A stretch of DNA of 64,000 nucleotides from Stomoxys calcitrans (GCF_963082655.1 NC_081553.1:36777509-36841508); one strand, 5' to 3'; positions 33,402 to 45,012 are shown, numbered from the stretch's first letter. The notes: generated by a model not told the origin, from the letters alone. Numbers and translations: made by a program.

Positions 33402-34859
33402 ATGAATAAAGATGATCAAAACAAAAATTTGAATAAATCAACGGCTGGGACAAATTCGAAAAATAACAACAACATTAACAAAGGAACAGTAGACATTAAC
33501 CAACAACAACAGCAGCATACAAAGTCCAACAATAAAAATAAGAAAAACAATAGCAATAGCAATAGCAACAACAATAATAATAACAGCAACGGCAATAGTT
33601 TAAAATTGGCCGCAGCTACCGCAGTAGCTGCCACAATAGCCACGATTGCTACTAATAATAATAACAACAACAACAATAGCCAAAATTCTCAGCAAACACC
33701 TGCCGCTACTCCCGCTAACAACGGCAACAGCAAGAAATCCTCACGCCAGGGCAATGCTGCTGCTGCAGCAACAGCAGGTCGTCAAAATTCCTCCTCAGTT
33801 TCCTCTGCCTCCAATTCCAATTCCTATGCAACGGAATCAATAACACCAGCGACATCGTCAAACGATTTGTTGGACAATAGTGCTGTTGCATCTGCTGCCG
33901 CTGCCACGAATTTGGCCAATGCTGCTAGGGTGAAAAATACCAACAGCCATAACGCCATTTCGAAAATCAAGTTAAAAGTTAATAATAACAGTAATAATAA
34001 TTCCACTAGCACCTCATCCGCCGCTTCAACAAGCTCCACCACCTCCGTTGCAGTCAGTAACACTGCCCATGGCAATAAGATGTCAAAAACATCAAACGCG
34101 AATGTCTCAACCGCTAATCCCACAACCGCAACCATCACAAACAACAATTCCGCCACATCATCTGCATCATCGTCAGCAGCAGCAACAACATCAGCATCAA
34201 CAACATCGACATCTGCAACATCAATACCTGCTGGAGATGTTGATTTGGGAGCCTTAAATACAGTTCCATCACCGGCTATTACATCAACAGCCACCGGTAC
34301 TGTACACACAATTACCTCAAGTAAATCATTATCTTCACCATCTGCAGCGTCAATCTCCAATACCACAGCCAGTGGCAACAGCAGCAGCAATTCTTCAAGA
34401 TTGAAGAAATCCTCTTCCGCAGCAGCTGCGGCGGCTGCAGCAGCCTTGGCTTTGCAGCAACAGGCTGCTGCTGCTGCATCAACCGGTAAATCTGCGTTAT
34501 CGTCTGCCTCATCATCGGCCAAAGGGGGGTCGTCGAAAGATGCCCATTTGAAATTCTCTTCCGCGTTACCATTGCTGGTTGGTTCGGCGGCGGCTGCCGC
34601 AGCAGCAGCCAAAGGGGGTGGTTCATCGAGCGCTGGTGCGCAGGCGGCCGCCGCTGCTGCTGCAGCACTTAAACAAAAACTAAATTCCCGCTCAAACTCA
34701 ACATCCACATCTTCGAATTCATCATCGGTGGGCATTGTGAATGCAATTTCGAATGCCCTGCAGAACATAATCACAAGCGATAATTCGGATACCGACACCG
34801 AATTGTATCCCCCGCCAGTTACGGATCTTTCGGAATCCGACGAGGAATCCGTTTCAGAG
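33402..34859 (+). CDS. mask: mask, first coding exon (N-terminal low-complexity region)
   Basis: 486 codons open from ATG 33402 to a perfect donor (GAG|GTAAGT at 34860), phase 0. The text is runs of Asn, Ser, Thr and Ala with scattered anchors: SKDAHLKF, LKQKLNSRSNS, VGIVNAISNALQNIIT, DTDTELYPPPVTDLSESDEESVSE. Those anchors match, from memory, the N-terminus of Drosophila Mask, a ~4000-residue scaffold with two ankyrin-repeat blocks and one KH domain that acts with Yorkie in Hippo signalling, in receptor tyrosine kinase signalling and in mitochondrial/lysosomal homeostasis. Only the disordered start is in this window; ankyrin and KH exons must lie beyond 64 kb. An in-frame TAG sits two codons before the ATG. 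A 324-codon open frame on the opposite strand is a shadow of the Ala/Ser codon runs. Confidence 0.85.
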
Positions 34860-35132
34860 GTAAGTCAGCACTTTTACTACACGTATATAATATATTTTTT
34901 ATTCTGATGTTATAATAGAACGTTTTAAGGTCATCTTTTCATTTTGGTTGCATTTTGCATTATCCAGGTATACCTATGTCGTATTATTTCGCCTCTATTT
35001 TAAGTTTTAAAGTAAAGATTTCCAAAGGCCTTGAGTGATTTTCTAGAAACAACAAAACTAGAACACTGTCACACACATTAATTTCCATTATGTGGTTTTC
35101 AGAGCATACTACTACTACTTACTGAATTTCCA

Positions 35133-35342
35133 ATGAATATTCCATGAAGTAATCGGGAATACTTCTCTCATATCAATGAGTGCAATCCGATTAATGTTTG
35201 GGCTCAATGGTAAGGGGCCTCCTTTTTTTGTGCCGAGTCCGAACGGAGTGCCGCATAAAAACACCGCTTGGTAGAGAAATTTTAACATGGCAGGATAACT
35301 CACAAATATAGCCAGCATTCGTAAGAGTATAACCGGACATGC
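35133..35342 (-). mobile_element. tRNA-derived SINE, copy 3 (5'-truncated)
   Basis: Body phrases ATATCAATGAGTGCAATCCG, GCCGAGTCCGAACGG and ACATGGCAGGATAACTCAC match the family, but the tRNA-like head is missing. Confidence 0.8.
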
Positions 35343-35590
35343 CACGGTTACAAGCATACATCCAGATTTTTTAACCCGTTTTTTATGTATAGAGAGAGTG
35401 AGGAATCATTCTGAAACTTATAGAAAACAATTCCATTTAAAATTTTGGAAAAATGAAAATAAATTGAAGTTGAAAAATTATAGGCAACTGGCCGCATGAC
35501 GCCATCTTCTACTAGATTTTGTATCTGATTGACCATATTCAATTAATTTTTCAATTATTTTATAAATCGGGTGACTGAATATCTGATCGT

Positions 35591-36449
35591 TGTTGTTGTT
35601 GTAGCAGTATGTTATACACTCAGGCGCAGCGTTACCGTTGTGCCACTTGGGCGCCACTTTTTTTTTGATACTAAATGCAATACTTTTAATATTTTTGCGC
35701 CACTTTTCCATCTATTTGTGCCACTTGTTCAAAAATGCAACTATGTAGAGATTATGTATTGTTTGTCGTCCAACAAATCGCATAAAAATTTCAAATTTTT
35801 TGAAAAATTTAACATCAACGAGAGTAAATGGACAAAAAAAAGAGTTTGTTTATGTTTGTGCCATATATCACTTAAGTATTTAAATACCCACCACTGCAAC
35901 TCGCCTAAACATTTATTCTAAAACCTACCAATAAACGTTCTGTAGATCGTAGATCGATTTTGCGAAGTCCGTGCGTCCGTCCAAATTTGAATTGGGTTTT
36001 TGGTTACAAAAAGCCTCGACCTAAAACCTAGGATTGATTTACGGTGGTGGGAATCTAAGATTTGGATTGACCGAACTTATCTTTTATACGCCTTTTTTTG
36101 TTTTTTATAAAAGAACTGAATTGTTTGTGTTTGTTATACACGTTTCATTGTTGTTTTTTATGAAAATATTGAGCCAAATTTTGGACCAATTTTTTATGTT
36201 GTTTATATAAAAAGCAGAAGGTATGCTTTTGTTATTGTTACTCCAGTTTTTTTTTAAATTAAAAACGAAAAAAATGTGACACTTTTTGTGCCACATTTCA
36301 AAAAATAAAATGCCACTCTTTTTTAACAAATGACACTTTTTGTGTCACTTTTTGAAAATTTCCAACGGTAACGTTGCTGAGGCGGCAGCCCTTGCCGATG
36401 AAGACCTCCTTCGTGTCAATCCGGTACGTATAGCCGGCTGCCATGAAAT
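35591..36449 (+). mobile_element. Short TTGTTGTAG retroposon, copy 2, split by a hAT-like element
   Basis: The unit (TGTTGTTGTTGTAGCAG ... GCAGCCCTTGCCGATGAAG ... GGCTGCCATG) is flanked by perfect 15 bp duplications TGAATATCTGATCGT (35576-35590 and 36450-36464), the mark of target-primed retroposition. Once the inner element is removed it is ~110 bp. It has no promoter boxes that I can see. Confidence 0.85.
35627..36376. mobile_element. Non-autonomous hAT-like element, 750 bp
   Basis: Ends CAGCGTTACCGTTG and the inverse CAACGGTAACGTTG (13 of 14 match), with 8 bp duplications CTCAGGCG / CTGAGGCG in the host retroposon. Next to both ends the motif TGTGCCACTT/GTGACACTTTTTG recurs four or more times, the arrangement of subterminal transposase-binding repeats in hAT elements. 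No transposase frame. Confidence 0.85.
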
Positions 36450-36537
36450 TGAATATCTGATCGTGTTATGAAAGTGTTCGTATAGCCAGAGAAGTTGGCC
36501 TTTACTCCTTTTACAAATGACCAGAATCCCTCACGAA

Positions 36538-36775
36538 GGGGCTGGTTCTATATTCGCTCTTCGCGTTATTTTTCACAGATTTCTTTTTTTAGATTATAAA
36601 TTGTAAAGCAAATAGAGGACTTGCTGATTTCATTCAGTAGGACTTTCCCTCATTACTTATGGTAAAAATATAATAACATTGTTATTTGTGTATCGTTTAA
36701 AAAAAATAATTGTGAAAAACATGAAAACCCATGTGAAAAACGAAGATAGTACCAGACTTAAGTAGATACTTTAAA
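36538..36775. mobile_element. TGGTACTAT-type MITE, complete
   Basis: Ends CTGGTTCTATATTCG and CGAAGATAGTACCAG, interior GCTGATTTCATTCAGTAGG. This ~235 bp copy defines the family used to recognise the copies at 25.3, 26.9 and 45.6 kb. Reversed relative to those. Confidence 0.8.
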
Positions 36776-36992
36776 TGAAAGAGTACGGATAACAATTGGA
36801 TATATAAATTTTTTTAGTAGTTTTGTCATATAATTCATTGCGGTCTAAAAAATTCTGATTTTATTTTTACTTACATTGAAATTTAAATAAAATGTATGTA
36901 ATCTTATTGAGAAAACTCCAAACATAATAACAACTGAAATTCGAACAACTAACCGAGCAACGCCTCTTGAAGAGGAGAGCCCATACCTATGC

Positions 36993-37309
36993 GAATGAAA
37001 ATGCTAATTTTGCCCATGAACATTCCACTAAGGAACATGGGCAAACTTCTCACATATCAAAGAGTGCAGTCCGATTTAAGTTTTTAAGCTCAATGATAAC
37101 GGGCCTCCTATTTATAGCCGATCCGAACGGCGTGCCGCAGTGCGACACCTCTTTGGAGAGAAGTTTTAAATGGCCTAATACCTCAAATGTTGCCAGCATT
37201 AGATGGTGAAGGCCACCGCTGAAAATTTTTTCTGATGGTCTCGCCAGGATTCGAACCCAGGCGTTCACCGCCATATGCGGACATGCTAACCTCTGCGCTA
37301 CGGTGGCCT
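36993..37309 (-). mobile_element. tRNA-derived SINE, copy 4 (full length, with duplication)
   Basis: The most complete copy: A-box 37289-37300 (TAGCGCAGAGGT on the minus strand), B-box 37247-37257 (GGTTCGAATCC), body, and a 3' end running into AAAATTAGCATTTTCATTC. Twelve-base duplications CCATACCTATGC lie at 36981-36992 and 37310-37321. The ~317 bp unit is Pol III-type and would be mobilised by a LINE's machinery. Confidence 0.92.
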
Positions 37310-37321
37310 CCATACCTATGC

Positions 37322-39115
37322 ACTAGTAAAAAAAAGTAAATTAAGTTAGTGTTTGGTTTTGCAAATTTTTATTGGTGAAGTACACGAACGGAGCTATGTT
37401 CTATCAACCCTTCATTGGTTTACCCCTATTTTCCGGTTGTCACAGAATAAATCTAAAAAAGTTTTGCCATTCTGCCTGCCACATGACATGTATTGAAATA
37501 GAAAAATATTTTGATTTAAAGCAAAATAACACCTTCAATGCAAAGTAGTCCGTCCATCGTTGTTGTGTTTTATTAAAACTTGTAAAATATTGAAGGTTAT
37601 TTTAAAAACAGATGATGATGATTGTGATGGTGATTCCTGTTTGTTGCTTTGTAATTTACGTGTGTTTTTTGACGAATTTATTCTGCACACGCACGTACGA
37701 AGCGTATACTTTTGCTCGAAATACGCTTAAAATCAGGCGTTTGTAATTCTGACAGAACGGACAAGGAACGACAAAGAAAAAGTACAAAACATTAAACAGC
37801 TCTCGCTCGTTGCTCGATGGTTCGCAGTGGCACAAAAAACCAAAAAATAAAATGAATTGAAAAAAATAAACATTGATTGACTCTGATGGTAGTAGTGGTG
37901 TGGTGTTGAGATGGATGGCGGAGGTACCGGATCGGATTGGATCGGATCTTGGCTCTGCAGTCGCTGTCGCTGTCTCTGGCTGATGGCTGACTATAAGGCA
38001 ATCAAATAACAGAGCGCGTTTTTATGGTAGTATTCCTAATTTTTTTTTTGCACTTTGTTGTTTACGACAACGACCATTCGAGTTTTTGAAGACTGAAATG
38101 AGAAATGATTGTGCTGTTTTTTTTGTACGTGTGCATGTATGTATGTGCATACATACCCCATTGTATGTGTATGGCGTGAGTGTATGTATATTTTTGCGTA
38201 TTTTATGAGTTTTCGGTTTGGACACTTTATTTGTTGATATTGTACATTTTCTCAACGACAACGAACGAATGAACGAACACTACAGCAAAGAAGATTGTAA
38301 AGAAATGGCAGCATTTCTGTTTGTGAGCTTGACAGTTTGACTCACTACACTCTCGCCACCGTCTGTCCATAAGAAAGGAGAAATATCTAAAGCATAAGAG
38401 GCCAGATATATTAGTAGAAAAAGTAAAATAAAAAAAAAAAAACGTTTGTCTGCTTGCTTGATTGCTCTCTTCTTTTTGTTGCCGTTGAATTATAAAAATT
38501 TTGACCAAGACAGATGATAAATGCTGAGAAGGAAGGACGGATTTTAACGAACAACCGAATGTGAATATACGCGGGTAAGAAGGCCGTAGCCGGAAATATG
38601 GACTAAGAGACAAAGAGTCGTACAGCAACTACACGCATAGGTTTTTAGTGCAAACTTATCGTTATTTGTTTCTACCAAATAGGTTGTATGAATGTTTGTA
38701 CATATGTTAATATAGAACAAAAAACACGTGAATGTACAACTTGGACAATCGTATTGTATACTTGTTCCTATGAATGAATAAAGTCTTAACTTGGCGAAGT
38801 GTTGACAGTGGTTCACAGGTTAGTTAACTATTAAAGATGAATAAAACAATTTGTTACTAAAGTCGACACCCAGCGGCAGTGAAATTTTCGCCGAACAACA
38901 CTTGTCGAGAAACAAATATTCATTCATAGGCAAAGTATACATATATTCAAATTAGGCTTTGGTACCAACATCATTATTGTAACTCCTAACGACCAAAAGT
39001 GAAATTAAAAAGTCGACTTTTTCCGATAAACAAAAAGTCAATTTTTTTTTTCAGAAAAAATTGACGTTTCGATCTTTTTAAAGAATCATACTCGATTTCC
39101 GGCAAGTAAAGGCCA
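37322..39115. other. Apparently unique intronic DNA
   Basis: No repeat of the families above is recognised. A G-rich patch with GGATCGGATTGGATCGGATC repeats (about 37930) and a GTATGTATGTGCATACATAC palindrome (38147) stand out. Could hold regulatory DNA; nothing is proven. Confidence 0.35.
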
Positions 39116-39119
39116 TTAA

Positions 39120-40000
39120 AGCAACGTATTTGATTAATATTCTTTTAGTTTCCGTCCGTACAAGGTATATATACATGTTTCTGGTCGTTGTAAAATTCGA
39201 GGTCTATTTCAAGATTTCGCTGCCATATAGGCCGATGTCTGATTTAGGATCTTGAACCCATAAAAGGCGTATTAATTGTAATATTTTGTTTAAATTTTAA
39301 GCGGTGAATCCTTTTAAACCCCTCGTAATCCTAGCTAAATTTGGTCCTAGTCGTACTATACTTAGTTAAACCTCATCCACCTTTAAGCCATAACAAGCAT
39401 ATTTATAATCGCATTTCACTGATATTTGAAACAGTGGGTTGTATTGAGCCTCCCGATATCCGAACCAAATATAGTCCAAATCAGAGCATATTTAGATATA
39501 GCTGTCATACCGTACGGTCCGTCAATTTAGGGTCTTAAGCCCATAAAAGTCGCATTTTTTTTAACCAATTTCTCTCTTAAAGCCGGGACTAGTATAAGGT
39601 TTCTGGGCATATAAAACAAATATGATGCAAATAGTCTCATATTGTGAAAACACAGGATAGAAATTTTATCCCTGGTGATGGGTTTCCAAAAATCGGCACG
39701 GCGAAACTTAATACGTTTTTTTATTGTCACGAAACGCAATTTTTAACCCAATTGATATGACTGAATATCTGCGCCAAGAACGCCCTAATTCGTTCCGCAA
39801 TTTGACACTGCTTCTAATCCGAATAAAAATCAAATCTGTGAGCTATTGCTAAGTCTGTCCATTATTACCAGATACGTTTTATACGCTCAAGTACCGTTCA
39901 TTTGAATCCCCATATAGTCGTCATTGGTCTATAAATTCATTCTACGGATTTTGGGCACTCCAACCGAACAAAACAAAAAAATTTCGCTTGAATAACACCA
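39120..40000 (+). repeat. Family 3 interspersed repeat, diverged copy
   Basis: Phrases ACAGTGGGTTGTATTGAGCC, TTAGATATAGCTGTCATAC, TTTAGGGTCTTAAGCCCATA and a late CGGCACGGCGAAACTTAATA block match the 54690 and 56105 copies. Heavily mutated. Confidence 0.65.
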
Positions 40001-40184
40001 CCCATCTCCGAGATCTTGGGTTTTTGAAAATTAGTGTAATGAGGAGTTCTTTTAGGGCGTGAAATGGGGCCTCCGACAAATCGCCAACAAATGGATATGT
40101 TTATTTTTCTTTTTTAAAAATGATCCATATCGAGTTAGGTATGTTTCCCTGTAAAGATTTTGTAACTCTTTCAACAATAGCTAA

Positions 40185-40320
40185 AAAAAGAAAGTGTGCT
40201 AAGTTCGACCGGCCCATTTTTATATACCCTCCACCATGGATCACATTTGTCAACTTCGTTGAATGACTTTTTCAATATATATATATATATATGAGCTACA
40301 TCAAGTTGTTGACCAAAATG
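40185..40320 (+). repeat. Family 1 interspersed repeat, left-end fragment
   Basis: GTGCTAAGTTCGACCGGCCC and TATATACCCTCCACCATGGA, then an (AT)n run at about 40276-40293 where the copy breaks. Confidence 0.75.
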
Positions 40321-40419
40321 GACCGTACTTGTCCATTTCGAAATTTTGTATTTATTAGTCTGCAACTTTGGTTGCAGGAGACAGGTGACAGGTGACGAAT
40401 AATATCCAACAACCACCGA

Positions 40420-41895
40420 TTAATACATCCAACAATGGCGCCAATCCATTCCTATTAGAAAACAGAAATAAAATTGAGGTGTTTGAATCTATCACGACTT
40501 ATGCCGAGGGAGGTCTACTTATTCAGGTGTGGGCCGCCTATGTCTCCTAGATCAAAAATATCCACACTGCTGTCTCTGCACAGTGCTACTTATTCACAAA
40601 ATGATAATTGTATGGATGCTGCGATAAGATATTGCTTGGACAGCAGATAATTTTGTCTACGCTCGGAAAGGATTTTTGTCTTCTGAAAGCGGTCATAATG
40701 ATCACTAAACCGGGCTGAAAACTAAACTAAACAGGGCAGATCCACATAGCACCCTTCATATGACAGAGTACTATCTGAATGCAAAACATGATGGTTTACT
40801 AAGGTTGCAACTGAGTCCTGGAAGAAACTATGGAACATTTGCAGAACTAGTTCTATATGTCTGGGTTAGCGGATGAGAAAATTCGTAAGTTACAAGAGAT
40901 TTTTTTCATTCGACGTTAGTTAGATGTTAATAGAAGGAATCCTTCTTTCTCTTGTTACTTTCGTATCCCAAAGGCCGTATTTATGTTGTAACCGAAAATC
41001 TCACCGATGGTTTCATTTGGAAATCGAAACGCCCATCATATTTGGATATTTATGAAAGTGCTGTGGAATTTAGAGGTGTAACAGAATGAGAAAGAATCAC
41101 ATTACAATGATGACGTCATTAGTCAACTTTTACCGGCAAATATATTGTCAAAGATAAATGTATAGGAAAATAATTTATGGAAACCGGTTACAATTTAAAC
41201 AATCGAACACATTTTGTTATTTGAAATTTATACATTTGAATATCAATTTAAGTCACGTGATTATCATCATTCTTTAGATTTATTAAACCCATATGGATTG
41301 CAAACAAAGTTCACATTAAACAGCTTCACATTTTCTGCATGCATTACTCAAGCGTTTTCTAAATACATAGTTTTCGATCAATAAAAATTATCACTTTTAT
41401 GCAGGTACTTTGGATTTATGCAGGCCAATTTTTTTTATTTACCGCTGTCTCACTCATGTTACTAATTTTTGTTGGTAATTTTCAAAACATGTGTTGCGTA
41501 CTTCTTAAATGACGCTTGTTCTTGACATAAAATTTGCAAAACACCTGCGAAAACAGTTTATAGTAAGTAGAATTTTGCTTAAAGTTTCAAAAGCAATAAA
41601 AAAGGTACTCGACCAAATATACATTCAAACACGTATATTTATTTATATATAATACTGCTGACGTATGGTTTTATTTAAACAGAAATATTGTTTTATTGGA
41701 TAAACTGACTTCATAAATTATAATAGTTCGAATTAAAGATGTTTCATATTCAATTGAATCGCAAAAGCGGTCAGCTTTTCTGCTTTTTCTTTCAATGCAA
41801 TTTTCTATTTCTCTTATCAATTGCCTATAAAGCAAAGTTTGCCAGTTTTTGAGAAAAATGCCCTCACTTTCTAATTTAATTTAGTAATAAAAGTT
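40420..41895. other. Gene-free intronic DNA
   Basis: No recognisable coding sequence; the part to ~40900 is less AT-rich and may be old transposon sequence I cannot assign. Confidence 0.35.
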
Positions 41896-41899
41896 TGAA

Positions 41900-42110
41900 A
41901 ATGCAGAAAACCAAAAGTGCAAAGGCCACATGCACATTAAGTTTGTCAAAATGCGCCGATGAAAAATGAAACAAATAGGAGAAAACATAAACCACAAATT
42001 AATGCAAAATAAAGTGAAAACTGACAGCCCCAATCTCGTCATTGGGGCTGTCAGTCAAAAATTCTTAAAATTTTATTTCGGCTTATTGCTTTCCGTACCC
42101 TTATTAAGAA
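41900..42110. mobile_element. CAGGATTCACT MITE, copy B (diverged, ends lost)
   Basis: Interior phrases AAAAGTGCAAAGGCC, AATAGGAGAAAACATAAAC and TTATTTCGGCTTATTGCTTT follow the 43751 copy. It contains the perfect hairpin described separately. Confidence 0.6.
42020..42055. repeat. Perfect 15 bp hairpin
   Basis: ACTGACAGCCCCAAT, a 6-base loop, then its exact complement. It is more GC-rich than its surroundings and sits in a decayed MITE. Confidence 0.9.
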
Positions 42111-42579
42111 ACGAAGAAAATCTTTTGGCGCCCCTTATCGAAGTTCAAATATACAGTCGTTTAAATAAACAAAGGGAAATTCACATCCCAATGACGAAAA
42201 CTGTCAACAATACTATAAATTGTAAGTGAACCCTGAATAATACCCATTTTTTAATATTTATTTTTATTTCTTTTGCTTTAATAATAAGGAATTGGTTTTT
42301 TGTCCGTTTTATTATAGTAAAAAAAACGAAGAGATTAATTTTTGTCAAAATAAACAAATTAAAATCATTGTATGTACTAACAAGTTTGTAGGTGAGACAA
42401 TACATATATATGTATGTATAGCCATGCATGTGAAAGCAAGTACGCGAATATACATTAGAGGGGATTTTCTTCCAAAATTCAAAATTAAAAGCTAATATGT
42501 CGATATAGATGAAGGTCTATATTTTGCGCTCTCTTAGAAATATATCTCATTCATGGAAGCTATATTTTGTAGGACTTTG

Positions 42580-42985
42580 TAAGCAATTTCAAACAAGACA
42601 TAAAATTTAAAAATGGGACCACAAATGCTGCGAAAAGCAGCCTATATCTCCATTATCGCAAACTGGTGCATATACATTACGAAGAATTTTTCTCTCAAAT
42701 ACTCCAAACGCTGCCTCATTTGCTTGCACAAGTACTCATGCTTCAGAACCATATAACTACACGGGTAGTATAAGTGTCTTGTATAGTGTAATCTTCGTCT
42801 GTCGAGAGGTGGCCTTGTTTTTAAAATTCTTACTTAGTCCAAAGTAGCATCTGTTTGCCAATATTATTCTTCGCTTAATCTCAAAATTGGTGTCATTCAT
42901 TTCGGTTACGGCTGTGCCGAGGTAGATAAAGTTACTGACTATCTCAAAGTTGTGGTTCCCAACTTTCTCTATTTACTTTATCTGC
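42580..42985 (-). mobile_element. RTE-like retrotransposon, ORF C-terminal part
   Basis: The minus strand reads NFIYLGTAVTEMNDTNFEIKR, then ILANRCYFGLSKN and KTLILPV*LYGSEA, FGVFERKILRNVYAPV, the region after RT in this family. Two stops disable it. It has the same family as 640-880 and 10770-11340. Confidence 0.8.
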
Positions 42986-43024
42986 TCTTTGAGACTCTAG
43001 AGGGCGTTTTCTATGACACTCAAC

Positions 43025-43445
43025 AGATGGCTAAGTGTGGTCCGAATCGGCCCAAACCCTGATATTGATTCCGATCATGCTTCTTGAGCTTTTAGAGGAT
43101 GCAGTTCCTGTCTGATTCGGCTGAAGTTTTGCACAACGACTTCTTCTATGTGGTCTAAATCTGTCTATAACCCGATATAGCTGGCACATACAAACCGATC
43201 TTCCGATTTTACTTCTTGAGCCTCCAAAGGGCGTAATTCTTGTCCGACTTGGTTGAAATATTGCAAAATTGCATCTGCCAACCAAGCCAAGTTTGCCAAA
43301 AATAGTTTCATAATCTGAAATATGTAGCTCCAATAGCATAGCAATTCTTATCTATTATCCGTTGTGTATATATAAAGAAATGCCGTGCCAAGAAATTGAT
43401 GGATGGTGTATAAGATTTGGCGCGACCGAACTTGTCACGCTTTTA
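43025..43445 (-). repeat. Family 1 interspersed repeat, reverse copy
   Basis: Ends at the right with the reverse of the family start (GGCGCGACCGAACTTGTCACGC). The interior has CCGATTTTACTTCTTGAGCC and ACATACAAACCGATC. The reverse-strand open frame here is repeat-derived. Confidence 0.8.
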
Positions 43446-43750
43446 CTTTTTAAGTTAGCTTTCGCTTACCGTTAAAAGGAAGGAAATTTCGTCGCATTTG
43501 CGTTCATTGTCTTAAATAAATTACTATTGTTAGAAAATTAATCTCTCCCAATGATAATACAACACAAACAAAATAAAAACTGGTGGTGATGTTGTTGCCT
43601 ATATCTTTTTATTGTAAAAAACTCTTTTTGAGGATTTCTACAATAAGGGAAACAATGGTTTGCGAAAACTTTGCACAGTGAACGAATTGAACACCTATTT
43701 TAATGTGGAACACGTTTTATAGTCAACTATTGCATCATGAATAATAAAAG

Positions 43751-43968
43751 GTTCAGTCAGTTGCCGAAAACAAAAAGTGGAAAGGCCCCATGAAAATTGA
43801 GGATGCCAAAGTTTGCAGATAAAACATGTCACAAATAGGAGAAAACGTAAACAAAGAATGAAAGAATGTAAAGGGAGAACAAGTTGACATCCTCAATGGT
43901 TTTGTCAATAATTCACAAAATTTTATATCGGCTGATTGCTTTACCAACTTTATTCGTTGAATCCTGCG
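43751..43968. mobile_element. CAGGATTCACT MITE, copy C
   Basis: Interior AAAGTGGAAAGGCCCCATG, AATAGGAGAAAACGTAAAC; right end TTATTCGTTGAATCCTG. Left end altered. Confidence 0.7.
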
Positions 43969-44129
43969 ATTGCAAAACATCGTAAAATTTTGCACTGCAA
44001 ATTTATCTATCTAAAACATAGGGTTTCTTGCACAAAACTTAGTAATCATAAATAACTTTTTTATATGAAAATCTTGAATTATGTTCGATTACGCCTAACG
44101 GAAATGTGTGTATTAGGATAGGTCAATTT

Positions 44130-44400
44130 TTTAATCGACAAAGAAGTTATCAATATCGCAATCTTCGACGAATGCAAAAAAAATTTTCCCAGAACCATAG
44201 GTCTAAAATTGCAAATGAGATTCTTGTTTTTAACGACAAGGTCCGATGGAAACTTTATGGATTATTTTTTTAAGCGGTAAAGAAGTTATCAATATCATAA
44301 TCTTCGACGAATGCTAAAAAATTTGCCCAAAATACCATGCGTCTCAAATTGCAATTGAGTTTCTTGTTTTTAACGACAAGGTCCGATGGAATCTATATAT
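44130..44400. repeat. Two-copy tandem duplication, ~139 bp unit
   Basis: GAAGTTATCAATATC recurs at 44143 and 44282, and AACGACAAGGTCCGATGGA at 44232 and 44372. Copies differ by a few substitutions and indels. Non-coding. Confidence 0.8.
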
Positions 44401-44960
44401 AAGTGCTTTATCCAAATCTTTATTCTGTTTTGTAATTCTTTTTTTTAATAAAATTTCATAAGTCGTGGCCGATGCAGCAAATGATACGGAAAAAACTCGA
44501 ACAGACCGACATAGCAAAGGATTTTTCAGCCGTTTCGTCTGGGCGTAGGATATATGAATGGACGGTTTTGATTTTAGACTTATGATTGCTTGGTAAATTT
44601 TCTTATTATTCGTCATAGATTTCGATTTTGAAACCTGCTTGGTGGTTTGTTTTGGTCCACACAAATTTACCCACTCTAGTGTGTATGCTATATCTATGTT
44701 AATTACTCGACTGCACTGTTGTATAAATGTATATGTGAAATTATTTTGTTCGTCTTCAAGGCATTTGTGGCGCCTTGTGTAATTAAAGGTTTTTAGCTTT
44801 TCAATTTAACATATGTTTCTGCTGACATTTTGTACTTTAGTTGTAATTAAAGGTGCTGCAGCATTTGTGGTATACAAAATTTCTATTTTGTATATTCCGT
44901 GAAATATGAAACATATTAATGCCTCAATGAAAATAGACAATTTTTTTTTGTATGCAGGAT

Positions 44961-45012
44961 GTGAGAAGCTTGCCCCTGTTCCTTAATGGAACAGGGAAAA
45001 TTTGCATTACAC
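44961..45012 (+). mobile_element. tRNA-derived SINE, 3' terminal fragment
   Basis: ATGTGAGAAGCTTGCCCCTG and TTCCTTAATGGAACAGGG...AATTTGCAT match only the last ~50 bases of the SINE, consistent with early 5' truncation during insertion. Confidence 0.6.

Noticed and set aside
33824..34798. 324-codon open frame on the minus strand
   Set aside because: It is antisense to the mask exon and is a by-product of Ala/Ser/Asn codon runs; no domain or independent signal.
37247..37309. A true tRNA gene on the minus strand
   Set aside because: Same SINE head, with 12 bp duplications around the whole 317 bp unit.
38227..38628. 133-codon minus-strand open frame
   Set aside because: Low-complexity Phe/Ser-rich reading of purine-rich DNA; no recognisable domain.
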